Assembly: GCF_031886125.1 (NCBI RefSeq)
Contig: NZ_CP119391.1
Span: 930,001-994,000 of the forward strand
From: Halomonas piscis
GTDB lineage: Bacteria > Pseudomonadota > Gammaproteobacteria > Pseudomonadales > Halomonadaceae
Direction of reading: 5' to 3'
Length of the DNA: 64,000 nucleotides
A program made the position numbers and the translations under genes. The notes below the pieces were generated by a model that saw only the letters and a list, made by a program, of their open reading frames with translations, had not been told where the DNA came from and ran no database searches. Position 1 is the stretch's first letter. Each line of letters begins with the position of its first letter. Of this stretch, positions 33,637 through 45,500 are shown piece after piece.

Positions 33637-36365
33637 AGCTGACGCGCTTGTATATCAACCAGTTCCAGCAGTTTCGCACGCCGCTGGACGTCACCGGCCT
33701 CGAGGCCGGCCTCAACCTTTTTGTCGGCCCCAACGAGTCGGGCAAGAGCACCCTGGTGCGCGCCATTCGCGCCGCTTTTTTCGAGCGCCATAAAACCGGC
33801 AGCGTGACCGAGCTGCAGCCCTGGGGGGACAGCTCCGCCGGCCCCGAAATCCAGCTGGAGTTTGACTGGCAGGGCAGCCGCTGGACCCTGAACAAGCGCT
33901 TTTTGCAAAGCAAACGCTGCGACCTTCAGGGCGGCGGAGAGCACTACCGCGGCGACGAGGCCGACGACCGCCTGGCCGAGCTGCTGGGCTACGAGTTTCC
34001 CGGCCGCGGCGCGAGCAAGGCCGAGCACTGGGGCATTCCCGGTCTGCTATGGGTGGAGCAGGGCGCGGTTCAGGAGATGCGCGAACCCGTGGGTCACGCC
34101 GGCGAGCACTTGCAGGCGGCGCTGAGCCGCAACCTGAGCGAGGCCCTGGGCGACGTTGCCAGCACCGGCGGCGATGCGCTGATCGCCCGAGTGGAACAGG
34201 AGCGCGGCAAGCTGCTGACCGCCACCGGCCGCAGCACCGGCGAGCTCAAACAGGCCGAGCAGGAAAGCGCAAGGCTGGCCGCCGAGCAGGACAGGCTCGA
34301 CAGCCAGGTAGACGAGTACCGCGAGCTGGTGGATCGCCTCGGCGAGCTTCAGCGCCAGCAGCGAGAGATCGACGCCGCCCGACCCTGGGAGGCGCAGCAG
34401 GCCAGGGCGGAAAAGGCCCGACAAGCGCTGGACGCCGTTCAGGCCCAGCAGCAGCGTCAGGCGCAGGAGCGCAGCGAGCTCGACGCCTGCCGGCGCAGCC
34501 AGCAGCTTTATCGCCAGCAGCTGCAGGATATGGAAGACCAGGCCCGGCAGCTGGCAAGGCGCGAAGAGGAAAAGGCCCGGGCCCAGCAGCAGCGGGAGCA
34601 GCACCGGGCCAACGACGGCGGCATTCGCCAGCGCCTGGAAGATGCCAAGGCCGACTATGCCCGAGCGGAAGAGGCCCTAGCGAGCGCCCGCCAGCACGCG
34701 CGCCGGCAAGCGCTGCAGGCAGAGCAGGAGCGGCTGCGCGAGCAGAGCAGCCGGCTTGGCGCGACCCTGGCGGATGCCCGGCGCCTGCGCGATACGCTGC
34801 AGCAGCTGAGCGAGCAGCATCAGGCCATCCGCATCGACGACGAAGCGCTGCGTCAGCTGCAGCGCACCGAAGACGAGCGGGAGAAACTCGGCATTCAGCA
34901 GCAGGCGCTCGCCACCCGGCTGGCCTATCGGCTGGAAGATGGCCAGCAGCTGATGCTCGGCGATCAGCCGCTAAGCGGCGAAGGCGAGAAAGAGCTGTTG
35001 GCGGCTGCCGAGCTGCGCATTCCCGGCGTGGGCACGCTGACCGTCACCCCCGGCGGCAGCGACGTGGCCGAGCTTTCGCGCCGGCAGCAGCGTCACGCCG
35101 CGGACCGCGATGCCCTGCTGCATGAGCTGGGAGCGGCGAGCCTGGCCGATGCCGGGGCCCGGGCCAGAAAGGCCGACGAGCTGAACCGCCGCATGGAGCG
35201 CGAGCGCGCCGAGCTCAAGGGCCTGGCGCCCCAGGGGCTGGATGCCCTGGAAAGCGAGCAGCGCCTGGCCGAGCAGCGCCAGAAGCAGCTGGCCGACGAG
35301 CTGACCCAGCTTTCCGACGCGCCCCGGGCCGCTGCCCCTCTCGATGAAGCGCAGGCGCAGGCCGCCCTAGCCAACGCCGGTGAGCAGCTCAAGGCCGCCG
35401 AGCACGCCGAGCAGGCGCACCGCCAGGCGCTTGGCCTGGCGCAGCAGGCGCTGGCGACCGCCGAGGCCGAATGGCAAAGCCTGCACGACGAGCTCAACGC
35501 CCCGGACCGCCAGCAGCGCCAGCAGCAGGCCCGGGACGCGCTGACCGACCTCCACGCCCAGGACGAGCGCCTGCAGGCCTCGCTCGAGCGGCGCCAGAGC
35601 GAGATCGAGGCCGCCAACCCCGAATTGCTGGAGCAGGACCTGGAGCGCTTCACCCGCGCGGCAGAGGCCCAGCTGCAGCAGGCTCGGGGACGGGAACGCG
35701 AGGTTCACGACCTGCAGATTCGTCTGGATACCCAGGGCGCCCAGGGGCTGGACGAGCAGCGTGACGACGCCCGTCGCCAGCAGCAGCAAATACAGCGCCG
35801 CCGGGATGAGCTAAGCCGCCGCGCCGAGGCCCTGGACCTGCTGCTGACCCGGCTCAAGCAGCAGCGCCAGACAGTGACCCGCCGCCTGCAGGCGCCGCTG
35901 CAGAAACACCTGGGCCGCTATCTGAAGCTATTGTTCCCCGGCGCCGAGCTCACCGTGGATGAAGACCTCAAGCCCGAGGCCCTGATCCGCGACGGCACCG
36001 GCGGCGAAGAGCGGGGCTCACTGGAGGCGCTGAGCTTTGGCGCTCGGGAGCAAATGGGCCTGATTACCCGCCTGGCCTACGCCGACCTGCTCAAGGAAGC
36101 CGGCCGGCCCACCCTGATCATCCTTGACGATGCTCTGGTGCACTGCGACCGGGCGCGGCGCGAACAGATGAAGCGTATCCTTTTCGACGCCGCCCGGCGC
36201 CATCAGGTGCTGCTGTTCACCTGCCATCCGGAAAACTGGCAGGACCTGGGCGTGGCCCCCCGGGAGATGCAAGCGCTCAAGACCGCCGGCAGCACCGCCG
36301 ACATGCTGGCGCCCCAGGCCGGCGGCGATGCGCCCCGGCCGGGCGTCACCGCCCGCCATGAATAA
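33633..36365 (+). CDS. SbcC/YhaN-like AAA ATPase with long coiled coil
   Basis: The product is 910 residues. The Walker A motif VGPNESGKSTLVRA lies near residue 35. About 600 residues of Gln/Arg/Ala/Glu-rich coiled coil follow, then the C-terminal ATPase half with LSFGAREQMGLITRLAYADL (signature) and TLIILDDALVHCD (Walker B). This is the Rad50/SbcC architecture; the absence of a clear zinc hook fits YhaN-type proteins. With the upstream exonuclease it should act on DNA breaks or hairpins. The start is GC-rich and chosen by the ATGA overlap. Confidence 0.9.
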   Translation: MKLTRLYINQFQQFRTPLDVTGLEAGLNLFVGPNESGKSTLVRAIRAAFFERHKTGSVTELQPWGDSSAGPEIQLEFDWQGSRWTLNKRFLQSKRCDLQGGGEHYRGDEADDRLAELLGYEFPGRGASKAEHWGIPGLLWVEQGAVQEMREPVGHAGEHLQAALSRNLSEALGDVASTGGDALIARVEQERGKLLTATGRSTGELKQAEQESARLAAEQDRLDSQVDEYRELVDRLGELQRQQREIDAARPWEAQQARAEKARQALDAVQAQQQRQAQERSELDACRRSQQLYRQQLQDMEDQARQLARREEEKARAQQQREQHRANDGGIRQRLEDAKADYARAEEALASARQHARRQALQAEQERLREQSSRLGATLADARRLRDTLQQLSEQHQAIRIDDEALRQLQRTEDEREKLGIQQQALATRLAYRLEDGQQLMLGDQPLSGEGEKELLAAAELRIPGVGTLTVTPGGSDVAELSRRQQRHAADRDALLHELGAASLADAGARARKADELNRRMERERAELKGLAPQGLDALESEQRLAEQRQKQLADELTQLSDAPRAAAPLDEAQAQAALANAGEQLKAAEHAEQAHRQALGLAQQALATAEAEWQSLHDELNAPDRQQRQQQARDALTDLHAQDERLQASLERRQSEIEAANPELLEQDLERFTRAAEAQLQQARGREREVHDLQIRLDTQGAQGLDEQRDDARRQQQQIQRRRDELSRRAEALDLLLTRLKQQRQTVTRRLQAPLQKHLGRYLKLLFPGAELTVDEDLKPEALIRDGTGGEERGSLEALSFGAREQMGLITRLAYADLLKEAGRPTLIILDDALVHCDRARREQMKRILFDAARRHQVLLFTCHPENWQDLGVAPREMQALKTAGSTADMLAPQAGGDAPRPGVTARHE

Positions 36366-36502
36366 AATTAAAGTTCATCATGAGAAACTTCAGCTTGCTT
36401 CATGCAGCCCCGGTTTCGATAATCCATCGTTGATTTGCCGCGGACGCCTCAGCTGGCGGATGCCTTGGATTCATGCCTTTGGAACCAGGACGGTCATTCT
36501 CG

Positions 36503-37486
36503 ATGAACAACGATTTTGCATTTTCCGTCAAGCGGATTCGCTTCGATGAGAACTATCGCCCGGCGGACACTACCCGCATCACCACCAACTTTGCCAACCT
36601 GGCCCGGGGGGAGATGCGCGAAGAGAACCTGCGCAACACCCTGCGGATGATCAACAACCGCTTCAACGCCATGGCCGACTGGGACAATCCCAATGGCGAC
36701 CGCTATGGCGTGGAGCTGGATATCGTCTCGGTGGAAATGGCCGTGGACGCCGCCGCCCGCGACGAGGCCTTGCCGCTCATCGAGATTTTGCAGACCCACA
36801 TTGTGGACAAGGCCACCAACCAAAGAGTGGAAGGTATCGCGGGGAACAACTTCTCTTCCTACGTGCGCGATTACGACTTCAGCGTGGTGCTCAAAGAGCA
36901 CAACCGGGGCCGGGAGTCGTTCAGCGTGCCGGAAGACTTCGGCGTGCTGCACGGCCAGCTGTTCCGGGCCTTTCTGCACTCCGACGCCTACCGGGAAAAC
37001 TTCGCCAAGCCGCCGGTGATCTGCATCAGCGTTTCCAGCACCAGAACCTACTACCGCACGGACAACGTCCACCCGGTGCTGGGCGTGGAGTACCGCAAGG
37101 AAGAAAGCTCCCTGACCGATGCCTACTTCCACGAGATGGGCCTGCGGGTGCGCTACTTCATGCCGCCGGGCAGCGTGGCGCCGCTGGCCTTCTACTTCAT
37201 GGGCGATCTGCTCGGCGACTACACCAATCTGGAGCTGATCAGCACCATCAGCACCATGGACTCCTTCCAGAAGATCTACCGCCCGGAAATCTACAACGCC
37301 AACGCGGCGGCGGGTCAAGTCTATCGGCCGAGTCTGGAGGAGCCGGACTACTCCCTGACCCGCATCGTCTACGACCGCGAAGAGCGCACCCGGCTGGCCA
37401 GCGAGCAGGGGCAGTTCGTGGAAGAGCATTTCATCAAGCCCAACCGCCAGGTGCTCGAACAGTGGACCGCCCGCCAGGCGTCCTGA
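36503..37486 (+). CDS. mesX: MesX (DUF1852), partner of the MesD methionine synthase
   Basis: This 327-residue soluble protein fits the DUF1852 family, with FAFSVKRIRFDENYRPADTT at the start and VISVSSTRTYYRTDNVHP (part) in the centre. DUF1852 genes are found beside a short MetE-like gene, as here 24 bases downstream. Work on folate-independent methionine synthases named these mesX and mesD and found that MesD needs MesX and oxygen. The methyl donor is unknown. ATG 36503 is preferred over an in-frame ATG 10 codons upstream. Confidence 0.88.
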   Translation: MNNDFAFSVKRIRFDENYRPADTTRITTNFANLARGEMREENLRNTLRMINNRFNAMADWDNPNGDRYGVELDIVSVEMAVDAAARDEALPLIEILQTHIVDKATNQRVEGIAGNNFSSYVRDYDFSVVLKEHNRGRESFSVPEDFGVLHGQLFRAFLHSDAYRENFAKPPVICISVSSTRTYYRTDNVHPVLGVEYRKEESSLTDAYFHEMGLRVRYFMPPGSVAPLAFYFMGDLLGDYTNLELISTISTMDSFQKIYRPEIYNANAAAGQVYRPSLEEPDYSLTRIVYDREERTRLASEQGQFVEEHFIKPNRQVLEQWTARQAS

Positions 37487-37510
37487 TTTCCGTCTTACGA
37501 GGTTTTTATC

Positions 37511-38539
37511 ATGGCAAGATTGTTACCCACGTCCACCGCCGGCAGCCTGCCCAAACCTTCCTGGCTGGCCGAGCCCGAGGTGCTGTGGTCGCCCTGGAAG
37601 CTGGAAGGCGAAGGGCTGGCGGAAGGCAAGCGGGACGCCCTGCGCCTGGCCCTGCACGAGCAGCGCCACGCCGGCATCGACATCGCAAGCGACGGCGAGC
37701 AGTCGCGCCAGCACTTTGTCACCACCTTTATCGAGCACCTGAGCGGCGTGGATTTCAACCAGCGCGAAACCGTGCGCATCCGCGACCGCTACGAAGCCAG
37801 CGTGCCCTCGGTGGTGGGTGAGGTCTCCCGCCAAAAGCCGGTGTTTGTGGAAGACGCCAGGTTCCTGCGCGGGCAAACCGACCAGCCCATCAAGTGGGCG
37901 CTGCCCGGCCCCATGACCATGGTGGACACCCTGTACGACGGCCACTACAAAAGCCGCGAGAAGCTGGCCTGGGAGTTTGCCAAGGCGCTGAACGAAGAAG
38001 CCCGGGAGCTGGAAGCCGCGGGCGTGGATATCATCCAGTTCGACGAGCCGGCGTTCAACGTCTTCTTCGACGAGGTCAACGACTGGGGCATCGCCACCCT
38101 GGAAAAGGCCATCGACGGCCTCACGTGCGAGACCGCCGTGCACATCTGCTACGGCTACGGCATCAAGGCCAACACCGACTGGAAAAAAACGCTGGGCTCC
38201 GAGTGGCGCCAGTACGAAGAAGTCTTTCCCAGGCTGCAAAAGTCCAACATCGACATCGTCTCGCTGGAGTGCCAGAACGCTCGCGTGCCCATGGAGCTCA
38301 TCGAGCTTATCCGCGGCAAGAAGGTGATGGTGGGCGCGATTGACGTCGCCACCCAGGAGATCGAAACGCCGGAAGAGGTCGCCGCCACCCTGCGCAAGGC
38401 GCTTCAGTTTGTCGACGCCGAGAACCTCTATCCCTCCACCAACTGCGGCATGGCCCCGCTGCCGCGCCACGTTGCCCGGGGCAAGATGCAGGCGCTTGCC
38501 GCCGGCGCGGCCATCGTGCGCAAGGAGGTCGAAGGTTAA
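37511..38539 (+). CDS. mesD: MesD, core MetE-type methionine synthase
   Basis: The product is 342 residues, matching only the catalytic half of cobalamin-independent MetE. Zinc and substrate residues are visible: AVHICYGYG (His and Cys), IVSLECQNAR (Glu) and YPSTNCGMAPLPR (Cys). It lacks the N-terminal folate-binding half, so it does not use methyl-tetrahydrofolate like MetE. With MesX it should make methionine from homocysteine. A Shine-Dalgarno-like GAGG lies before the ATG, and a terminator follows 27 bases after the stop. Confidence 0.9.
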   Translation: MARLLPTSTAGSLPKPSWLAEPEVLWSPWKLEGEGLAEGKRDALRLALHEQRHAGIDIASDGEQSRQHFVTTFIEHLSGVDFNQRETVRIRDRYEASVPSVVGEVSRQKPVFVEDARFLRGQTDQPIKWALPGPMTMVDTLYDGHYKSREKLAWEFAKALNEEARELEAAGVDIIQFDEPAFNVFFDEVNDWGIATLEKAIDGLTCETAVHICYGYGIKANTDWKKTLGSEWRQYEEVFPRLQKSNIDIVSLECQNARVPMELIELIRGKKVMVGAIDVATQEIETPEEVAATLRKALQFVDAENLYPSTNCGMAPLPRHVARGKMQALAAGAAIVRKEVEG

Positions 38540-38565
38540 ACAAGCCTCCAGGACGGGGCCTCAGG

Positions 38566-38595
38566 CCCCCGCAAGCGGACGCTGCGGGGGTTTTT
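38566..38595 (+). terminator. Rho-independent terminator after mesD
   Basis: CCCCCGCA pairs with TGCGGGGG around a 9-base loop, followed by TTTTT. Confidence 0.9.
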
Positions 38596-38703
38596 GTGTG
38601 TCTGGCTTCCCTGCACGCACCCGCGGCGCTGTGTATCATATTGCCCTTTTGTCATTTTTTGCGCGGGCGTCACGCCGCGCGGCCAATGGAGAGGGGTAGC
38701 ACA

Positions 38704-40585
<1,882 letters not shown>

Positions 40586-41919
40586 CTGAGGAATCCCCAT
40601 GAAATGGGTAATAAAATCAGCATGATAGGATTGAAAAAGCCTGCATGAGTCATGCATGTTGTGAGTTACGACACACAACAACATGCGAAGGAGACCCATG
40701 CAGGCCCCTCGATTCTTGCATAACTTGCTGACGTCTTCACTCTCCGTGATCCATGCCAAGCGGCTACAGACCGTCCTCGATACCGTTGGCGCTCTGCTGG
40801 GCGAGCGACGTCTGGGATTAACGGCCATTGGCCGTGCGTTGCCGAGCTCGACGGATGCCAAGCACGCCATCAAACGAGTCGATCGACTATTAGGCAACCC
40901 TCACCTTCATCAGGAACGACCGCTGTTCTATTGGCTCATGGCCTCGCTGCTGATCGGCCATACAACGCGCCCACTGATTCTGGTGGACTGGTCGCCGATT
41001 GATGACCGCGGCAGGCATTTCCTGCTGCGTGCGGCGGTGCCCTTCGCCGGGCGATCGCTGCCCATCTTCGAGAAGGTTCATCACAAGGAAGGATGCCCAT
41101 ACTGTGAAGCCTATCTGCTGGATGCGCTGGCAAGGATCCTGCCCGACAAGGCCACGCCGATCCTGGTGACCGATGCCGGCTTTCGTAACCCGTGGTTTCG
41201 GGCCGTTGAAGCGCGCGGCTGGTATATCGTTGGACGGGTCCGTCAGCCCGCCCGTTACCAGGCGTCAGGCGAAGCATGGCAACCCGTGAAGACCCTGTTT
41301 CAACACGCGACATCGGAACCGCAGGCGTGGGGCTCCGTCCGGATCGCCGAAAACCATCCGTTCCGCGCTCAGATGGTGCTCTATTATCGACCGCCACGGG
41401 GACGTAAGCATCGCAATAAACAAGGCCGGATCTCTCGGGACGGCGGCAGCCGGACGATCGCCCGGCGTCAGCAGGAGCCCTGGGTGCTGGTCAGCAATCT
41501 GCCGGACCGCTCAACGCTGGCGAATAAAGTGGTAACGATCTACCGACAGCGCATGCAGATTGAGGAAGGGTTTCGCGATGTCAAAAGTCCCTTGTTCGGG
41601 CTGGGCTTCGGCATGCATCAGTCTCGCCAGGGCAAGCGCATCGAGGTCCTGCTGCTGATCGCCATGTTGGCGAACGTGGCCATGATGGTGGCCGGCCTGG
41701 ATGTCCGAGCCCGGGGGCAACAGCGGCGCTATCAGAGCAACAGTATCCGGCACCGGAGCGTGCTTTCCGTGTGGCGCCTGGGCTTGGAATGTCTTCGTCG
41801 TCATCAACCCGACGCCGTGCCTTGGCCTGCTTGGACAACCCTCCGAGCACGACTTCGCGAGGAAGTCAGGGAGCAGAGCCTATGCGGCGAGTAGCAACAT
41901 ATTCGTGGGGATTCGTCAG
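40586..41919 (+). mobile_element. IS4-family element, 1334 bp, copy 1
   Basis: The ends CTGAGGAATCCCCATGAA and CTGACGAATCCCCACGAA are inverted repeats. The left flank CTTTCAACC and right flank GGATTACTC differ, so this copy does not lie in its original site. Each flank instead matches a flank of another copy (IS copy 3 and copy 2). Confidence 0.95.
40698..41894 (+). CDS. IS4-family transposase, copy 1
   Basis: The product is 398 residues and has the DDE fold of IS4 transposases: [10 protein letters not shown] (first Asp), [10 protein letters not shown] (second Asp) and the YREK-like segment [17 protein letters not shown] (Glu). AAGGAG precedes the ATG at 40698, which is better placed than the ATG 5 codons earlier. 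The three copies in this window have the same protein sequence as far as read. Confidence 0.95.
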   Translation: MQAPRFLHNLLTSSLSVIHAKRLQTVLDTVGALLGERRLGLTAIGRALPSSTDAKHAIKRVDRLLGNPHLHQERPLFYWLMASLLIGHTTRPLILVDWSPIDDRGRHFLLRAAVPFAGRSLPIFEKVHHKEGCPYCEAYLLDALARILPDKATPILVTDAGFRNPWFRAVEARGWYIVGRVRQPARYQASGEAWQPVKTLFQHATSEPQAWGSVRIAENHPFRAQMVLYYRPPRGRKHRNKQGRISRDGGSRTIARRQQEPWVLVSNLPDRSTLANKVVTIYRQRMQIEEGFRDVKSPLFGLGFGMHQSRQGKRIEVLLLIAMLANVAMMVAGLDVRARGQQRRYQSNSIRHRSVLSVWRLGLECLRRHQPDAVPWPAWTTLRARLREEVREQSLCGE

Positions 41920-42083
41920 GGATTACTCCGGTGACGGGGTAGCCTTTCAGAAAGGAGATGTTCTTTTCGGAAAGCTTCGCCCTTATTTGGCCAAAGTTTA
42001 TCTTGCTGGTGGCTATGGTGAAGCGGTCGGGGACTTTCATGTTATGAGACCGTCCCAAAATATGTCGGGAAGGTTCTCTTTAT

Positions 42084-43800
42084 CCCGGCTTATTCACCGG
42101 AACGCTGACTGGGCATCCTGAAGCCCCGGGGAGCCGGTAGCTCGTCGCCGAACGCCGATTTCGAGACGGCACCGTCTTCCGGTGACGCTCTGTCCGGCTG
42201 CTATCGCCGTTATTCAGCCCCTTCCCTGCCTTGTCGTCGGTCATCCGGGCAGCCGGAACCGCCGGTCATCGACAGGACCGGCGTCTCACTGTCTTGCTTA
42301 TGCGACCGCTGAGGCGTCAGCGCAACGCTGTCAGTTTTGGTAGCCCTTTCAGCAGAGTCGGCCACCATTTATCGGCTGCGGCGCCGAGGTGGACCGTGAT
42401 ACGTCGGGCGTGGAGGATCAGGGTGGCGGCCACCTTGAGGACCTGCTCACGCATTCGGATCAGGCTCCAGCCCTGTCGGGTTTGCCGTTCCAGCACGCAA
42501 CGCAGACCATGCAGCACCTGATAGGCGTAAAGGCTCAGCAGAAGACTCGCCTCGTTGCGATCCATCACGTTCTGCTCGGTGGAGGCGCCGCGATCGGTCG
42601 ACGAGAGGTGAACATCCAGCGCCGACTTGACCTCGCCCATGTGCGCCTCGGCGCTGCCGCGCTTGCGGTACAGTGATAACACCTTTTCCGGCGGCCAGTG
42701 GTACCGACTCAGGTTGGTCACCAGGAAGAAGGCGTGGAGCAACAGGTCGTCGGGGCGCTCCTGAACCACCAGCACGACGCGCCGTGGCTCGGGCCAGCTG
42801 TCGGCCCGGTATTCAAGGTCATGGCACCATTCCCGGGGCTGGTCCGGGGGTCGGCCGGGCGGCCGCTTGAGATACGGCGCCGCCAGCGTCTGAAGGGTGT
42901 TGTTGCTGCGCAGCCGGCCCAGGTACCCGATATCACGCTCTTCCATGGCCAGCAGCGTATCGTTGCCGGTAAACCCGGCATCGATACGCACTGTCACTGT
43001 CGCACCGGTGCCTTCATTGAGGCGCCGTACCAGGTGAGGGATCCAGGTATCGGCGTTCTCGGCAGGGCCCGCGTTACCCTCGCGCAGCAGGCCGCCGACC
43101 ATGTCACCGGTTTCGGCCAGCGAGGCCACCAGCGGCGAATAAATGCGTGTGCCGTACAGCCCGTGAAAGGCCGACCCGCCCTGACGACCATGGACCTCGA
43201 TCGGCAGGCCGTCGATGTCCAGCGTCAGGTTATCGGGCTGCTCGCCGTGGTTCAGCGATGCCAGGCGCCAGATCGCCAGGCGCAACAGGCCTTCATGCAC
43301 GGTATCGATGTTGTCATGACTCCCAAGGCACGCCAGCAGCCGCGACAGCGTCGCCTGCGACGGACGGTCCTGTGCCAGAGGCGTCATTCCGCGTGCATCG
43401 CTGCACGCCAGCTGCCAGAGCGGATCGTGACGCAGCGTGTCGGTATCGTCCAGGTCGATCCACCCCATGGCGCGCTGCAACACGACGGTTCGCAGCTGGC
43501 TGGCCAGGGAATGACGAATACGCAGTGGATCACGCCGGTCGACCAGGCTTTCTTCCAGCGCCTGGATAACACCGCTGTTGTCGAGGGCTTCACGCAGCAG
43601 CAAGGCGCCGCTGTCGCTGGTGGTGCGGTGGCCGCTTAGCTCGGCCCGAACAGAACCATTGCAGGAAGGCGTCCACGACGATAATCTTTCACCCATGGCG
43701 AGAGGTCCTCTTGAATCAAGTTCTGGCTGGAACATCCTGATTCTACAAGAGAAACCCCTCGCCATCTTTATTTTCAAGCCAGCCTCATGAATAAGCCGGG
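42084..43800 (-). mobile_element. IS1380-family element, 1717 bp, in hsdS2
   Basis: The inverted ends start CCCGGCTTATTCA. The 5-bp duplication TTTAT lies at 42079-42083 and 43801-43805. It is related to, but not identical with, the element at 25684-29084. Confidence 0.95.
42317..43696 (-). CDS. IS1380-family transposase
   Basis: The product is about 459 residues from ATG 43696 (MGERLSSWTPSCNGSVRAEL); an upstream in-frame ATG at 43777 would add 27 residues. Catalytic regions are present: LDIDGLPIEVHGRQGG, VRIDAGFTGND and LYRKRGSAEAHMGEVKSAL. It ends in a helical domain (WWPTLLKGLPKLTALR). The frame is intact and it reads opposite to the hsdS2 fragments around it. Confidence 0.93.
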   Translation of the reverse strand: MGERLSSWTPSCNGSVRAELSGHRTTSDSGALLLREALDNSGVIQALEESLVDRRDPLRIRHSLASQLRTVVLQRAMGWIDLDDTDTLRHDPLWQLACSDARGMTPLAQDRPSQATLSRLLACLGSHDNIDTVHEGLLRLAIWRLASLNHGEQPDNLTLDIDGLPIEVHGRQGGSAFHGLYGTRIYSPLVASLAETGDMVGGLLREGNAGPAENADTWIPHLVRRLNEGTGATVTVRIDAGFTGNDTLLAMEERDIGYLGRLRSNNTLQTLAAPYLKRPPGRPPDQPREWCHDLEYRADSWPEPRRVVLVVQERPDDLLLHAFFLVTNLSRYHWPPEKVLSLYRKRGSAEAHMGEVKSALDVHLSSTDRGASTEQNVMDRNEASLLLSLYAYQVLHGLRCVLERQTRQGWSLIRMREQVLKVAATLILHARRITVHLGAAADKWWPTLLKGLPKLTALR

Positions 43801-43830
43801 TTTATACCAATTTTTACAGTCTCAATTTAT

Positions 43831-45179
43831 GGTTCTTCGTCGTTTCATGTGGATTTGGCCTGATCGAACAGGCGCCCCACCGGGCTGCCAATCAGGTAGA
43901 TCATGGCGATGAAGTTGGCTTCGTTCCGGTAACCCCGTGCGCGTGACCGAGCCGCCTGAAACAGACCGTTCATGCCTTCCAGTCGTGCGTTCGTCAGTCC
44001 CGAAATCCAACGCCTAACCACCGCATCGGCGTGGCGCTCCAACGTCGCCAGGGCCTTTCCCATCGGCTTCAGCAATGGCTTCTCCGAGACCGCCGCCTTC
44101 ATGACCCTGAGGTAGTGCGTGATGCGCCATCGAGCCGCTCGTGGCGTCGGCGCCTTCTGGATCCAGCGCAGCTTCTCCTTGATCACCCAGGCATCGGACG
44201 TGGCGCTCTGGTCAGCCACCAGCTCCTGGAGAGCCGCCAGCTGCTTGGGCGTCAGGTTCTCGTTGTCCAGGCTCTTCAGCAGGGCCCAGCGCAGCGACTT
44301 GGGGTGTTCCTGCTCGCGGCGCTCCTTCTTGCGCACCTCGTCTAGCCGCTTGGTGAAGGTCTGCACGATATGGAACCAGTCGACCGTGACCTCGGCCTTG
44401 GGAAGGTACTCAGCCACGCCGCTGAGGAAGGCTTGTGACATGTCGCAGACGACCTCGACCACGTTGTCCGGATCGCCGCCATGGGCCGCCAGGAAGGCGC
44501 TAAAGGCCTTGATGGCGTCCTTGCCGTGGCCGGGGACGGCGAAGATCACCGGTTCCTGCTTGCGTTGCATATCAAGGAACACCGTCACATAGCGCTGGCC
44601 ACGCCGGGACGCGGTTTCGTCCACGCCAACGGTGGCCACGTTGCTCAGATCCAGCTGCCCCAGCATCCGACCGACGTAGTGATGCACGATGCGCCACAGC
44701 CGCTTGTCGGAGATCTCCAGCTGTCGGGAGACGGCCAACACCGGCATCTCCTTGACCAGTGACATGGCCGCCTGCTCGAACAGCAGGGTGAAGTCGCTGC
44801 CCGGCCTCGCCCAAGGGACCTCGATACGCTTGACGCCATGCTCCGGGCACTTGGTACGCGGCACGCGAGCATGCAAGTAGCAGTGATGCTGGAAGAAGTT
44901 CAGGTGCCGCCACGTCTTGTCAGCGAAGTCATGAGCCGGACAGGCCTCGCCGCACTCAGGGCAGGGGTAGAGGCTGCCACGCTCGGCCTCGACGTAGAGG
45001 TCCAGACGGTGGGGCGATACGGAGGTGTCCAGGTGCTGGTCCTTGAGAATCCAGGGCGCTTCCAAGCCCAGGCCGAGGGTCAGAATCTGGGTGCCGTCCA
45101 TGTCATACCTCCTGTCGTCGTGGAGGTCATATTCTGGCCCAGCTCAGGGGGCGAATTCCACACCCAACGACGAAGAGCC
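43831..45179 (-). mobile_element. ISL3-family element, 1349 bp, in hsdS2
   Basis: The ends GGTTCTTCGTCGTT and GGCTCTTCGTCGTT form inverted repeats continuing to TGTGGA. The 8-bp duplication CAATTTAT lies at 43823-43830 and 45180-45187, as expected for ISL3. Confidence 0.95.
43845..45101 (-). CDS. ISL3-family transposase
   Basis: The product is 418 residues. The N-terminal zinc-binding domain ([15 protein letters not shown], then [18 protein letters not shown]) is followed by a helix-turn-helix and the DDE core: [40 protein letters not shown] and the Glu near [14 protein letters not shown]. All regions look intact. The C-terminus ends [15 protein letters not shown]. Confidence 0.95.
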   Translation of the reverse strand: MDGTQILTLGLGLEAPWILKDQHLDTSVSPHRLDLYVEAERGSLYPCPECGEACPAHDFADKTWRHLNFFQHHCYLHARVPRTKCPEHGVKRIEVPWARPGSDFTLLFEQAAMSLVKEMPVLAVSRQLEISDKRLWRIVHHYVGRMLGQLDLSNVATVGVDETASRRGQRYVTVFLDMQRKQEPVIFAVPGHGKDAIKAFSAFLAAHGGDPDNVVEVVCDMSQAFLSGVAEYLPKAEVTVDWFHIVQTFTKRLDEVRKKERREQEHPKSLRWALLKSLDNENLTPKQLAALQELVADQSATSDAWVIKEKLRWIQKAPTPRAARWRITHYLRVMKAAVSEKPLLKPMGKALATLERHADAVVRRWISGLTNARLEGMNGLFQAARSRARGYRNEANFIAMIYLIGSPVGRLFDQAKST

Positions 45180-45500
45180 CAATTTATATCAGCAGTTGAT
45201 GGGGCCACTTATGGCGCGAAAATGCCACGGGTCGGCTGGGAAACAATGGGTAACATGCCTTATGTTACGCCACCTGAGCACGAGCAAGCTCAGGTAGCCG
45301 CCTTCCTCGACCACGAAACCACCCGCATCGACGCGCTGATCGCCGAGCAGCAGCGCTTGATCGCGCTGCTCAAGGAAAAGCGCCAGGCGGTGATTTCCCA
45401 CGCCGTGACCAAGGGCCTCGACCCCGACGTGCCGATGAAGGACTCCGGCGTGGAGTGGCTGGGTGATGTGCCGGCGCATTGGGATGTTGTGGCCTTACGC

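Larger units (their letters stand above)
41920..45500 (+). pseudogene. hsdS: Second hsdS, middle and C-terminal fragments, split by IS1380 and ISL3
   Basis: Three pieces, 41929-42083, 43806-43830 and 45188-45500, join in one frame when the two IS elements and one copy of each target duplication are removed. They read GDGVAFQKGDVLFGKLRPYL, then [16 protein letters not shown], then [20 protein letters not shown] and the helix [20 protein letters not shown]. This is a complete first target-recognition domain plus spacer and the start of the second ([16 protein letters not shown]). The N-terminus lies inverted at 47109-46835. The gene stops at an IS4 copy, so the second domain is lost. Confidence 0.9.

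Noticed and set aside
32939-36359. Long frames on both strands inside the SbcC-like gene
   Set aside because: Codon bias of the Gln/Arg/Ala-rich coiled coil opens other frames; none has a start context or domain.
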